64,000 bases of DNA, taken from Paramecium sonneborni (Eukaryota > Ciliophora > Oligohymenophorea > Peniculida > Parameciidae). The notes under the pieces were generated by a model. That model saw only the letters and a program-made list of their open reading frames with translations. It was not told where the DNA came from and searched no databases. The position numbers and the translations under genes were made by a program. This document shows, one piece after another, positions 1 to 12,743 of the stretch (the first letter of the stretch is position 1; each line of letters opens with the position of its first letter). Where the stretch lies: contig CAJJDN010000007.1 of assembly GCA_905182985.1 (NCBI GenBank), positions 743,491-807,490 on the forward strand. The letters run 5' to 3'.

Positions 1-195
1 GCTTCATCAAGTACAGAAGGAAAAATTAAAATATGGAATTGGAAAGAAAGTCTTTGTTTGAATAGTTAAGTAGTAGGAAAAGGATCAATCTATGTATTAT
101 TAAAATTACCTTATACAAATAAGCTTATTGGTGGAACTGCTTAAGGAGAGATTCTATAATGGAAAATATGCAGAGAAGAACAAAAATTAATATGA
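1..195 (+). CDS. WD40-repeat protein, C-terminal fragment
   Basis: Only the last 64 codons are inside the window; the gene begins to the left. With TAA/TAG as glutamine the frame runs from base 1 to a TGA at 193-195. The peptide contains the blade signature GKIKIWNW near residue 8 and a second GEILQWK near residue 49, typical strand-d ends of WD40 blades (small-polar-x-hydrophobic-x-W). WD40 propellers are protein-interaction scaffolds; the specific family cannot be told from so short a piece. No intron is needed. The alternative is any other beta-propeller protein. Confidence 0.6.
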
Positions 196-226
196 TTGTT
201 TATAAATTATAATTTATATACAAAAA

Positions 227-583
227 ATGAATGGAATGAAAATTAAATTATAAATATTTGATACTGCTGAATAAAGAATTTTAGTTCTATTATATCATAG
301 TTATTATAGATCAGCAATTGGTAACAAATATGAAGGATAAATAGTTTATAATATAAGTAATAAAAATGGATGGAAGAAAAAAGAAAGAATGGAAATGAAA
401 ATATATTAATAGTATTATGTGGAAGTAAAAAATTGATTAAAAATCTGAGTAATAAATATTCCTTTTATTTAGAGAATTACAATTACATATGAAGCAGGAT
501 TACGATATATCTAATAAATTTAATTGATATTTTTTGAGACATCTGCAAAGTAGAATATTGACATTTCTTCTGTTTTCAATTGA
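227..583 (+). pseudogene. Decayed Rab-family small GTPase
   Basis: Pieces of a Rab GTPase appear in the right order but in different frames. From an ATG at 227 one frame gives KIKLQIFDTAEQR and SYYRSAIG, matching the Rab switch II region (WDTAGQERF..SYYR), with the invariant DTAGQ damaged. A second frame near 395-430 gives ENILIVLCGSKKL, the damaged NKxD nucleotide-base motif. A third, 480-583, gives TYEAGLRYI then FFETSAK, the intact G5 motif, and ends at TGA 581. The P-loop and everything before switch II are absent. Short introns do not restore one frame, so this is a relic rather than a working gene. Confidence 0.75.
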
Positions 584-642
584 TCAGTTTAAATATATTA
601 TTATTAACTATTGTTATTATTATTATTTATAATAATAAAATA

Positions 643-1261
643 ATGAAAAGAATTTTGAGTTTATTTAGATTTGGATCAGGTGGACATGGTCATCAACATG
701 TTAAATTAAACACAGTCTAAAATTGGATATCAAATGATGGAGGTAAATTAGTTGGAATTACTGGCTTTTCTGATCTTCATGATCATCCTCATCATGATAA
801 TACAAACCCATATCAACATCTAGTAGATGCTCCATTTTTCAGGTTTATTTTTTTATATATATTTTAGTTTTGAGAGATTCTATTGGTGTGATCCATATTT
901 CCATGCTGATGAAACTGATCCTTTAGCTAATTAACCACATGGTTATTTATTTATGGATGATGTAAAATTTTGTATATATCTTTAAGCCCCTCACACAAGA
1001 AAATAATGTTGAATTACCACTTTATGAATTGATTTTTGTATTTACTGGAGCACTTGTATGAATAATAACCTTAATCTGTAGGGTTTAATCATTTTGTATG
1101 GCCATAATAATCTCCTTAATTAAAGCAAGGGTGAATAATTCCTATAAACACATATCACAAGAGAACTCTTAGAGGAAGAAGTTAGAAAGATTAGAGAAGA
1201 GACATCTTAACTCGAGTAAAGAAAATTAAAACTACAAGAATTATTGGGTTAAAACTCTTGA
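643..1261 (+). CDS. Small uncharacterised protein, 180 aa, possibly mitochondrial
   Basis: Four exons separated by introns 843-867, 962-986 and 1056-1081 (25, 25, 26 nt, all GT..AG) give a 180-residue protein ending at TGA 1259. The N-terminus (MKRILSLFRFGSGG) is basic and free of acidic residues, as in a mitochondrial presequence. Next comes a His-rich stretch (HGHQH, DLHDHPHH), a tryptophan/proline-rich segment (FYWCDPYFH), one hydrophobic segment around residues 110-128 (LIFVFTGALGLIILYG), and a charged, probably helical, C-terminus. The size, single membrane segment and presequence resemble accessory subunits of respiratory complexes, but no family was recognised; that is an inference only. 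Confidence 0.7.
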
Positions 1262-2318
1262 CCATTTAAATAAATCATATTCATATAATACATTACAAAA
1301 ATATTACAGCAGATATTAAACAGCAAATTTAAATATCCTAAATAAATAATCAATCATATTTTCCAGGAAATTATTCAATTTATTCTAAATCAAATTCTTT
1401 CTTTTTCTTCTCTCTTAAAATATTAGTCAATAAATACTATCCAATAAAAAATGAATTATTAATTAACTTTTAAAACTTAATCTTTCTTTGGATATATTTT
1501 TTATTCCATGTTTTTTTTAAGATTTTTAATTCATTTTAAAAATTTTATATTTTCTAGTCAATAATTCTAGGAATGATTTAATCAAAAGTCTAAAATTTTG
1601 ATTTATTAAAATCCTGTCTTTTCGATTAGAAAGCTTTCTAAAAGAATTCATTTAGAAATTTGATAAAAGATATTTATAATGAATACATAAAAAATTATTA
1701 ATAATTAAGAAGAATTTATAATTTGATATACAGATACAAAATTATTTTTAGTTTTGTATAAATAATGATCGATTAAATATTTTCTGAATTAGAAAATGAA
1801 TTAATAATGAAATAGTAAAAGATCTTAGAAATTTAAACAATTATGATTTAGAGAATAAAATTCCTACCAAAATTTAACAGAATTAAAAATGAAATGTAAA
1901 AGAAAAAATATTTGAAAAACATTGAGGATACTTTTTAAATTCTTAAAAGAGAATTTTTCGAACAAAAGACTTAAATAATAAATAAATGATAAAACCCTAT
2001 GTGCTTTATATTATTTATTTTTAAAGAACTCTATTATATAGATTCAATTTTAAATAATAAAAGGTCAAGATCTAAAATCACTATTTCTAAAAAGAGATTT
2101 CGACGATTTTTTAAAATTTAGTAAATAAATTAAGTGTATTTAATCTAAAAATAAATTTAAAATTGCAAATAAAGATTCAAAGTTTTTGTTTAAGATTAAG
2201 TAAATAATTATTGAGATGATTTTATTGTTAGAAATCAACAGATATTTATTTATGATAAAATTTGCACATAAGTAAAAATTATAATTATTAAAATTAACAT
2301 TTGTAATTGTAATTATGT
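1262..2318. other. Gene-poor stretch with a possible coding relic
   Basis: No gene is supported here. At about 1805-1990 (+ strand) two adjacent frames read as charged, helix-like peptide (for example IVKDLRNLNNYDLEN, then YLKNIEDTFQILKREF) but with TGA stops and a frameshift between them, so a decayed coiled-coil gene is possible. The rest is AT-rich, low-complexity spacer. Confidence 0.3.
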
Positions 2319-2954
2319 TCAAATTGTGAATGTTTCAATTCCTTGTTTGGTAACAATCTTAACGATAAATTTATTTTAGGCAATCAGAAATCTGGTCTAT
2401 AATTCTTTAATGCATTTCTTAATTATTTCAATTCCTTCTTCTTTTGTTAAATTCTTATAATAATAATTAATTTAATACAGGTTTATACTAATTATCCAAT
2501 AAACCTAACAAAAAATAATTTGCATAGCCTTAAGCTCCTCTTGTAATCTTCTATAATGATCCTAAATAATCAAGCCAATAAAGTGATGGTGTGCCATCTT
2601 AATCAACACCTCCCAATAATCCATTACATTAATGAGGACCATCTCTTGATCTAATAGCTTAAGCATACATTGATCTTTTTGATATAATAAATAAATTTAC
2701 CTAACAAAATGAGCAGTTTCTTTAAGATTCATATATCCTCCTGTTTTATATCTAATAAGACAATGATTTTTATGAACTAATTCGCCAAAAGAATTTCTAT
2801 CTGCTCCTTCTCCTGAAATTCCAAAAATCTTATGATCATCAAGCTTAAGAATTTTATCTTCAGTTTCCTTAATTTTTAAAATGCTATGAGCAATGCTACC
2901 ATCGCATGCAACAATTACAAAATCACTTCCTTATAACCCAAAAATTGAATCCAT
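2319..2954 (-). CDS. PSMB2: 20S proteasome beta subunit, PSMB2/beta-4 type
   Basis: Three exons on the minus strand (2701-2954, 2479-2674, 2319-2453; introns of 26 and 25 nt) encode 194 residues, close to the ~200 of PSMB2. It starts MDSIFGLQGSDFVIVACD with no propeptide and no catalytic Thr1, as expected for the inactive beta-4 subunit, which is structural in the 20S core. Family landmarks include SRDGPHQCNGLLGGVD and the C-terminal helix IKKCIKELQTRF followed by the last strand. Neighbours are divergent from the next gene with only 87 bp between start codons, so the two probably share promoter sequence. Confident family assignment. Confidence 0.93.
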
Positions 2955-3041
2955 ATTAATTTAAAAATAAATTATACCGATGTTAAGAAATTTTAGATTA
3001 TATACATATCTTGAAATGATCATTACAAATATTATAAATAA

Positions 3042-4118
<1,077 letters not shown>

Positions 4119-4418
4119 AATATCATCATAAATATTAAAATAAGTTAAATTTGTATTTAAAGTAATATAGTCATTTATTTATATATATATTCTTGTTTTA
4201 AACATAAACTTATTTATTAATGATTTTAAATATTTAGAAGATATCTAAAGTTTAAACTAAATATCATAAATTATGTTTTGAATAATCCAATAAATTAATT
4301 ATCAAAACATTATAATTATGAAATTTATCAGACAATAAGTAGAATTATTCAAACTTAAGAGATTAAATAAAATATTTTGATCAATTATTTTCTAAAATGA
4401 CTATTATTATATTCATAT

Positions 4419-4769
4419 ATGATTTCAGATATTCTAACAACTTTTACAGGTTATTTGAAACATTTATAAGTGAGGAAGCATTCTTCTATTAATGAATGTG
4501 CAGTTCAATCACTTTATGGTTTTGTTGAAATTAATATTGATACTAAACATCTTTTATAAAATTATTAAAAGGAACTTTCTTTATAAGAATATAAAATATT
4601 ATTTGATGGGTACAATTCAATTTAATACTTATATTCACTTATTCAGAAAATAATAATAAGAAGAGATTATTAAATTGAAACTAATTTAGAAAAACCAATA
4701 TGGTAGGAGAAGGTATTACGAAAGAAAAAAATGTAATATTTTTTTTATGAATTAAAAAAAAAGAATTGA
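4419..4769 (+). other. Open frame left of the assembly gap (116 aa), possibly a gene fragment
   Basis: From ATG 4419 an open frame runs to TGA 4767. It looks protein-like (for example SSINECAVQSLYGFVEI and SLQEYKILFDGYNSIQYL), unlike the AT-only noise around it. It stops just inside the duplicated contig end that starts at 4752, next to a run of nine A. Other frames inside the duplicated block also give short protein-like stretches (CRGKISLESK; FFGDADFKKKYP) interrupted by TGA. It may be the 5' part of the IQ-motif gene to the right, a separate decayed gene, or badly assembled sequence. No homologue recognised. Confidence 0.35.
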
Positions 4770-5609
4770 ATTATGTTATCAGCGATTTGGTTTTGTTAAT
4801 AGCATAAATCAATAATATTCATTTTTTTTTCTTTGAAAAAATGAAATTCTAAATGAAAAATAGAATTTTGCATCTTTTTCGTTCATAATATCTTAAGATA
4901 GTAAAAATATAGTCATCTTCGTATGTCGTGGAAAAATTTCATTAGAATCAAAAATGATTTAATATCCATAATTTAAGTTTTTTTAATATGATCCATATAC
5001 ATAGATTTACAATTGAGAGGATGATAATCCAAAAATGAAGAATTTTTGACATTTATAAATATTAAAATTAATTGAAGAAAAATCAAATTCAATATTTCAC
5101 TCTTTTAATAAACAAAGTTAATATTGAATAATTATACTTATTAAATGAAGTGAATGTATTTATATAAATTCTTTTTCCAAGATTCTGAATTGACTGGGAG
5201 TATAATTTAAATAACCCTTATAATCTCCTTATTAAAAATGTTTCTTTGGGGATGCTGATTTTAAAAAGAAATATCCTATGAATTTATTATTCTAATAAGG
5301 GAGAAACATGGAGTAATTATTATCATAAACAATAAATAAAATTAAACTATGAATGATTGATTGATAATTTTGTAATTTTTTATGAATAATTAATTGGAAT
5401 AAAAAGTTATTAACTAATGGAAAAGCTTTGTACAAAAGAGAAAGGAAGTCAGAGACATTCTTATTACATAATACAAACAAAGTTATATAAGAGTTCTTAA
5501 TTCATATAAGGAATTAAAAAAGAGAAGGTTTTAATAATATATTATCAACAATGCATCTAATTTAATCTATAAAGCTTTGAAAATCAATTTATGGAAAGTT
5601 AAACATCTT
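4752..5609. repeat. Duplicated contig end, copy 1 (858 bp)
   Basis: These 858 bp recur, as far as I can see without a change, at 5860-6717. Between the two copies lie 250 unknown bases (N, 5610-5859). Two identical copies directly flanking an N-run are what an unmerged overlap between adjacent contigs produces. I therefore treat this as an assembly artefact and not a real tandem duplication. Confidence 0.85.
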
Positions 5610-5859
5610 NNNNNNNNNNNNNNNNNNNNNNNNNNNNNNNNNNNNNNNNNNNNNNNNNNNNNNNNNNNNNNNNNNNNNNNNNNNNNNNNNNNNNNNNNNN
5701 NNNNNNNNNNNNNNNNNNNNNNNNNNNNNNNNNNNNNNNNNNNNNNNNNNNNNNNNNNNNNNNNNNNNNNNNNNNNNNNNNNNNNNNNNNNNNNNNNNNN
5801 NNNNNNNNNNNNNNNNNNNNNNNNNNNNNNNNNNNNNNNNNNNNNNNNNNNNNNNNNNN

Positions 5860-6717
5860 TTAAAAAAAAAGAATTGAATTATGTTATCAGCGATTTGGTT
5901 TTGTTAATAGCATAAATCAATAATATTCATTTTTTTTTCTTTGAAAAAATGAAATTCTAAATGAAAAATAGAATTTTGCATCTTTTTCGTTCATAATATC
6001 TTAAGATAGTAAAAATATAGTCATCTTCGTATGTCGTGGAAAAATTTCATTAGAATCAAAAATGATTTAATATCCATAATTTAAGTTTTTTTAATATGAT
6101 CCATATACATAGATTTACAATTGAGAGGATGATAATCCAAAAATGAAGAATTTTTGACATTTATAAATATTAAAATTAATTGAAGAAAAATCAAATTCAA
6201 TATTTCACTCTTTTAATAAACAAAGTTAATATTGAATAATTATACTTATTAAATGAAGTGAATGTATTTATATAAATTCTTTTTCCAAGATTCTGAATTG
6301 ACTGGGAGTATAATTTAAATAACCCTTATAATCTCCTTATTAAAAATGTTTCTTTGGGGATGCTGATTTTAAAAAGAAATATCCTATGAATTTATTATTC
6401 TAATAAGGGAGAAACATGGAGTAATTATTATCATAAACAATAAATAAAATTAAACTATGAATGATTGATTGATAATTTTGTAATTTTTTATGAATAATTA
6501 ATTGGAATAAAAAGTTATTAACTAATGGAAAAGCTTTGTACAAAAGAGAAAGGAAGTCAGAGACATTCTTATTACATAATACAAACAAAGTTATATAAGA
6601 GTTCTTAATTCATATAAGGAATTAAAAAAGAGAAGGTTTTAATAATATATTATCAACAATGCATCTAATTTAATCTATAAAGCTTTGAAAATCAATTTAT
6701 GGAAAGTTAAACATCTT
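5860..6717. repeat. Duplicated contig end, copy 2 (858 bp)
   Basis: Second copy of 4752-5609, continuing directly into unique sequence at 6718. It contains the probable start codon (6490) of the IQ-motif gene; the same start exists at 5382 in copy 1, where the frame runs into the N-gap. Confidence 0.85.
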
Positions 6718-9145
6718 AGGCAATTTTTAATTTAGAATTAAGTTAAGCGATTCTATATTTTAAAATCTTAAGAGTAAATATTTAAAAACTATTTTAATTT
6801 ACATGGCAAACAAGTAAATATCAAAACAATAAGATTACATCTCTAAAATAACTGCTAACATAAAAATTTAATACCTATGCTATTTCATAATATTAAATCT
6901 GATGTTATTTTATTCAATTTTCACTAATTAAAAAAAGAATTTGGAGAAACTAATCTAAATAGAGACATAATTAAATATGAATTTCTTTATAACTTTATTA
7001 AATATGTCAAAGTAAAACTGTCAAAAAAATAATTTAAATTCTCTAATTAAGAATTAATGAGACATCAACAATTAATCTAAAGAATTGATAATTTTTAATC
7101 TAAAGAATACAATCTATTGAAATATATTGAATTAGATAATATAAATATATTAAGAAAGATTTATCAATATAATTGTTAAAATAGAAATTAATAACTACAT
7201 CTCTTTTTTGATTTTTAATTGAGGGAGATTGCAGCTGTGTGTCGAATTTAAAAGTATTTTAGAGCAAAAAGAGATATTGTTACTAATGGTATGAAATATT
7301 CAGTTATCATGAAATTGATAGATCAAACTAGAGCTATTTATGTTATTTAAAGATGGTTTAGAAGGATCAGATCAAATCACAGAAATAATTTTTTTAAAGA
7401 AATTTCTTTTTATGTTTCTCAAATTTCAACACCAAATCTATATCTGGATATGTAAATCTATTAATAAATTCAAGAAATTGTTAAAAATTAAAAGCATTCT
7501 TTAAAATTTTTAGAATAATACAATATGGTAAAATTATTATAATTTTAAGATTATTGCAGATAATGATATAGTAAGACTAAAGTTTAAATCTTAATAATTT
7601 GAAAATTCGGTGTAATCTACATTTGCCTAATCTATAGCTTAATTTGATCATTTAAATATTGAAATAGTTCCAAAATGGCTTATTCAAGCAATTCAAATGG
7701 TGCATATCAAAGAAGAAAAGTTTATTGATTATAATGTTATAAAATAAGAATAAATCTCAACAAAGTGGAATTGTAGAAATAGAGAATACTAAACAAAATA
7801 AAAAGAACCCTTGAAAGAACTTAAATATTAATAATAGGTTGATATCTATGGATTATTACATTTGGGAGCATCTATTAATTTTGATTGTATTAACAATAGA
7901 GATTACATTAAATTTTCATATATATCTACAAGTGAAGCAAAATATAGAGTGATTGCTTTAGCTTTGATAACTTATAGATTCAAACTGAATGGAACAAGTA
8001 TACTAATGTTTAGTGATAATATTTGGGAAAGTACAAATACGAAAATAATTCCATTTTTAAATAAATATTATTAAAAAATCTAATGTGTTTTTAAAGTAGA
8101 CATACCTACTTTAGAAACTTCTTAACTCTATTTTGGAAAAATAAATAAAATAATCTTATGTTTTAATAACTAGCAAGCAGAACAATTTAAATATCAAAAA
8201 TAAGTAATATAACTTTCATTTTTTAATCAAAATTCTCGTATAATTGAAAATTTCATTTGGATGTGTTCAGAAAAATCAAATCAATAAAAAATTTATAAAC
8301 CTTAGATTTCCATAAAATTAAATCGAAATAGCTTAAAAAAAAATAGTCATATTTAACTTGCTAATTCATCCTCTGAAGATATTTAATAGGATTAAGTTTC
8401 AATTACTTAAAATTATATCCATCAAAGATCTCATGATTTATCTCCGTAATCAGTTATTGTTGATGGAAGTAGTAAATCAACTTAATTACCTCTTAAATTT
8501 TCTATAATGTGTCTAGAAAATTCAGAAATTTAATATTAGCCACCAAAATTTAAAAGAAGAACTGAATAATCTTAATAAGAATTTGTTATGACTAGTAGAT
8601 TTAGAACCTAAAATAATAGTTTAAATAATTCTAAAATCAAAGATCTAAGTGAGACTCAAAATACAAGTGTTCAAAAAATTTAACCAAAGAAAAGGTAATA
8701 TCCCCTTGAAGATATTTATGAACAAAGTGAATATTTGTAAATTAAACAATAATCCTAAAAAATAGCTCTATAAGAAAATAAAGAAAAAATTGCAAAAATT
8801 AAATAAAAAAATCTAAATGAAACAAGTTTTATTAGAGAATTTTAACATTTCACAAATTTATTACAAAGATAAGAACAATAGATTCTAAATCGATAACTGA
8901 AAACCCCAAAAATATAAACAGTGGAAAAATCTTAAAAAGTATCAAGCATACATTAAAGTGTGAAAAGTTAATCTGTGACCAGAAGGGAAGATTATTAAGA
9001 TACTTCTATTTTTTTTCCAATAATAGAACCAAAGTCTACAAAGAAACAAACCTAAAACTTTAGATTATCAAATTATCATAGATATGCTGTTTTTCCAGAA
9101 GAATTATACGCAATATCGAAAAATGTAGAAACTATTAAATTTTGA
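6490..9145 (+). CDS. IQ-motif (calmodulin-binding) protein, Q-rich C-terminus, 877 aa
   Basis: One 22-nt intron (7528-7549) joins two long frames into 877 residues ending at TGA 9143. Two IQ-type calmodulin-binding segments are visible about 30 residues apart near residues 250-290: CRIQKYFRAKRD and YVIQRWFRRIRSN. Between residues ~450 and 550 there is a more conserved-looking globular part (LLHLGASINFDCI, VIALALITYRFKLNG). The last third is rich in Gln, Asn, Ser and Lys and probably disordered. The start chosen is the first ATG after an in-frame TGA at 6466, but upstream exons could exist because the region left of it is a duplicated contig end. IQ proteins of this kind are common in ciliate basal bodies and cilia; that placement is inference. 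Confidence 0.7.
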
Positions 9146-9696
9146 CACTCTTTTGTAATATATAAAATAACAAAGTTTTTATTTCACAATAATATTTTTT
9201 TCCCTTTTAATTTAATGTATTAAACACTAAAATTTATAAATATAATTGAAGTTGTCTATTTTAGTATAACTAATACTACCAGATAATAATGTGAATTAAT
9301 AAAGTAAATCCCTCTTTAAGTATATTTAAATTAGAAAGGTTATAAATTATAAATCTTAAACTTAGCAAAAAATAAATATTAAAAAAAAGGGTTTAATTTA
9401 AATTAATACCCTAAAGAGATGAACTTAATAAATAATCTTAAATATAATGAAATATATTTATGAACAATTAAAGTATTAAAAATATTGTGACAATAATACT
9501 TTAAAATTAAACTAACTATGCTAAAATGATGATTTTAAATATAAGATTTTTTCCATCCCAGAGTAATTTAATTTTAGATTAACCAAATTGTAAATATATA
9601 TGAATAATTTATAATTGAAAGAGGATCATATGATAAGGAAAATATAAGACAAAAAATTTTATTTCATTTTGTATATATTTTAAAGTCAGTAACTCA
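9146..9696. other. Intergenic, nothing recognised
   Basis: A 550-bp AT-rich spacer between two convergent genes (the IQ-motif gene and the RING gene). No open frame, RNA gene or repeat is supported. Confidence 0.6.
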
Positions 9697-11395
9697 TCAT
9701 TATTAAATCTAATTTAAGTTGTGTTGTTCTAGTTTAAGTTTTTAATTTAATTCAATAGCGCCAATAACTTAATAAATGTTCTTTTATTATTCAATCATTT
9801 TGATTTATAAGACTCTGTCAATTTTCTAGATATAAGAGTTTAAAATTACGTTTCGACATAAATAACATTCCTCTTTGTTTTTCCATAAATCAATAGCACA
9901 ATTATAACAAACTCCTCCATGACCACATTACATAAATAATGCGTTAGGCTCATTGTCAAAACAGATACAACAAGCACCAATAGAGGATAAAGAGACTGAT
10001 TTAGGTAGACTACTAAGCTAAAGTAAGAAATGAATTATAATGAATACTTATTAATTTTCTTTTGAACTATTTTGAATATTTCCAATAGTATTTTATTTTT
10101 CACTATTCTTGATATTAATTAAGGAAGACATTTTTATTTTATCATTTTAATCATCTTAAGATTTTTAGATTTAAGAAGATAATGCTTTATGGTGTGAAGG
10201 TTTCTTACTAGAAAGTTATGTTTCAGATTTTTTATCAGTGGGAAGATCATCAAATCCAAAATAAGTTTTAGATATTCTTTTGACAATTTTTGGTATTTAA
10301 ATTTAAGGTTCACTTAGTTAACTCTCAGCAAAGTCCTATTTATTAAACATTTATATTTATGGTTCTCCTTATTAAGTAGGTAATGTGTTTAGAGGATTTA
10401 CTGAATCATTTAAAGATAGATAACTTTATAAACTCAATACTAATTCTATCTTAAATCTAACGGTAAAATAAGAAAATAGAACTTGATTAACAATTAATAT
10501 AATCCTTGCTGTATCTATTAAGTTTCCATAGTTTCCAACTTGATTAAAATTTAGTATTGAAATTGGAATTAAAAGTAAAATTGCAGTATTAGATATCATA
10601 AAAAACAATATCCAGAAATTAACTATTACTAATAATAAATATAAATTTTTAACCTAAATTTTTTAGCCTACTATTTTATTCTAAAATTCTTTGGATTCCT
10701 AAAGCCAATACCACAAAAATATAATAAATAACAATTGATGCAGAAACCCCAAAAAGTATCCAAAACATCCATAAAGCATATAACCATTATATCTCAAAGT
10801 ATCCTTCAAGTTTTAAGCTTAAGAATATTGATATAATAAATAAAGCAATATTTCTAAAAACATGAAACTTATTAATTATTGAGATTGATTGTCTGAAGTA
10901 TTAATTTCCTTCATTTATTTTTAAAATCATAGAAAGAAACATATTTAACAAAGGAAAAATATTTGAAAGTAACAGCAAATCTCTTGTCCCAGATATCTAA
11001 TATAAATTAAGTACAAGTAAATAAGAACCTTCCACTAAAGTTGATATTAGTCTTAGTAAAGTATGTTTATCTGTTCTAAAAAATTAATAAAAACTTTCAT
11101 ACATGTTAAAATGAAGAAATATTCGATAAAAATACAACTAATGTATCAATTACAACAGCAATTTTGAATCAATACAATATATAACAGATAAAAGATTTCC
11201 ATCAAAATTCAATTAAAAGCTAAATAGCAACACTGCTATAGCATAAATAGAATTAGACAGCAATATTGAACTCAAAACTTAATTTGCTTATTCATGCCGA
11301 AATCTAAATATGACAAAATAATATTACGTAATTCCTAACTATTAAATGTTTTCAACAGTTTATTAACTTTATTATGTACTTCTATCTCTACTCAT
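9697..11395 (-). CDS. Multi-pass membrane protein with C-terminal RING finger (E3 ubiquitin ligase type)
   Basis: Three minus-strand exons (10654-11395, 10048-10628, 9697-10017; introns of 25 and 30 nt) give 547 residues. The first ~330 residues hold about seven hydrophobic segments, for example WMFWILFGVSASIVIYY and FWILFFMISNTAILLLI. A hydrophilic Ser/Gln/Lys-rich linker follows. The C-terminus is a C3HC4 RING: CCICFD, then CGHGGVCYNCAIDLW, then CYLCR. RING fingers recruit an E2 enzyme, so the likely role is ubiquitination at a membrane, the hydrophobic part choosing location or substrate. Similar membrane-RING proteins occur widely in protists. The first ATG, at 11395, is taken as the start; the gap to the next upstream gene is 66 bp. 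Confidence 0.85.
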
Positions 11396-11461
11396 AAGAA
11401 AAAAAGGAAGAAGAGTATTTTAATAAATAATTTAATGAAAAATATAGATCTCTATAAAGAA

Positions 11462-12663
11462 TCATATGTTTTAATTAAACTTTCCAATAAGAGAACCAAC
11501 TACAGTTTTATTATTATTAGGAGTATGACTATTAGATTAATTTTTTTTGGGGGTTATTGACAAAGCCTTTTTTGGGGTTGTTACTCTAGGAGGCTAATAT
11601 ATAAATTTTATTAAATTACAATAATTGTGTATGTTTTTCTTAATTTTGGAGTAATAACTGTGACTTGATTCTAATTTTGTTCTTTAATTTTTTATTCTGT
11701 CTATTATTTTCTATCATTTAATTATTATTAGATAAGCAAATCTATACATTTACCAAAATATGAATTGTATGTATTAAAACTATCAGGTTTATTAACATTT
11801 TAATTTTAAGGAGTAGGTTGAATGATTACATTTTCTTTTGTTTCTTGAGCTTTATTTTTTTATTCTTGTTATTTTAAATTATGTTAAAATTACTTTAAAC
11901 CTTCCTTACCAACCCATTAAAATGCAGGTTTTTTTGAGGATACCAAATGCGTTTTCTTAATTAAACCAATAGATTTTAAGACATTTGCAATATCATATAA
12001 CCTTCTTACTTTTGTTTTAAGTTTATTTTAATCAACTTCATTTCCTAAATATTTAGCAGCTTCTTCCAAAGTCCAAATAGATTTTTGTTGCATAAATAGC
12101 TTAATAAATCCAGCTGAGAGTACTTCCAATGATTTTTCTCTCTTATGTGATATCATATCAAAATTAGCTTATTTGTTTGCATACTAAAATTAATATATAT
12201 TATAATACTTATTCAATTGTTTAATAAATAGTTTTGAATCCACTCCAACTATATTTATTTTTACATTTTCTTTTCACTACTTATAAGCTTTCTAATATAT
12301 TTATTATATCATATATTCTTCTTCTTTCAACACCTATGTTTATAAAATATAATACCCAATTCTTCTGTAATTTAATCCAAACAAATAATTTTCTCATCAT
12401 AATCAATAAGACATCGAACAAATTTTTTACTTAATTCCTCTAAACTTTTTTCCTTCCTATTATAGATTTTGTATTTTATTAATTATTTACTAAAAGAATA
12501 CTAATAATAATAAATACTTATTTGGAAAGACAATTTTGAAAATTTTTTTACTCTTGTTAGAAATTTTTTCTAGCAATTTCTAATCCTACTCATCATTGAG
12601 CAATGATAACGAGACTAAGTCTAATGATGATTAAAATATTTATATACTTTGATCTTCTTCCAT
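11462..12663 (-). CDS. Atypical E2F transcription factor (E2F7/8/DEL type) with two DNA-binding domains
   Basis: Five exons (12518-12663, 12356-12489, 12209-12333, 11620-12183, 11462-11593; introns 28, 22, 25, 26 nt) give 366 residues. Two winged-helix E2F domains lie in tandem. The first includes [10 protein letters not shown] and [14 protein letters not shown], ending KYSWSGF. The second includes [14 protein letters not shown] and [16 protein letters not shown]. Two domains and no evident leucine-zipper/marked box between them are the hallmark of atypical E2Fs, which bind E2F sites without a DP partner and usually repress S-phase genes. The C-terminal ~150 residues are Gln/Asn/Lys-rich. The start is the ATG giving an acidic leader (MEEDQSI) in the same frame as the first domain. 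Confidence 0.9.
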
Positions 12664-12743
12664 CTTTTTAGATAATATTTTTCCGCTAATTATTATATTC
12701 AAATTCAAATTCCAAAAAAAAGGAAAAATATCAATAAAATATA

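Noticed and set aside
5577..5915. An open frame that runs through the N-gap.
   Set aside because: Most of it is unknown bases and both ends are duplicated contig sequence, so it is not evidence of a gene.
4752..6717. True tandem duplication (also at 42419-44611 and 53158-55230).
   Set aside because: Copies look identical, always flank an N, and the left copy is always cut off at the N. Three such coincidences point to unmerged contig overlaps, apart from the 56-bp difference treated separately.
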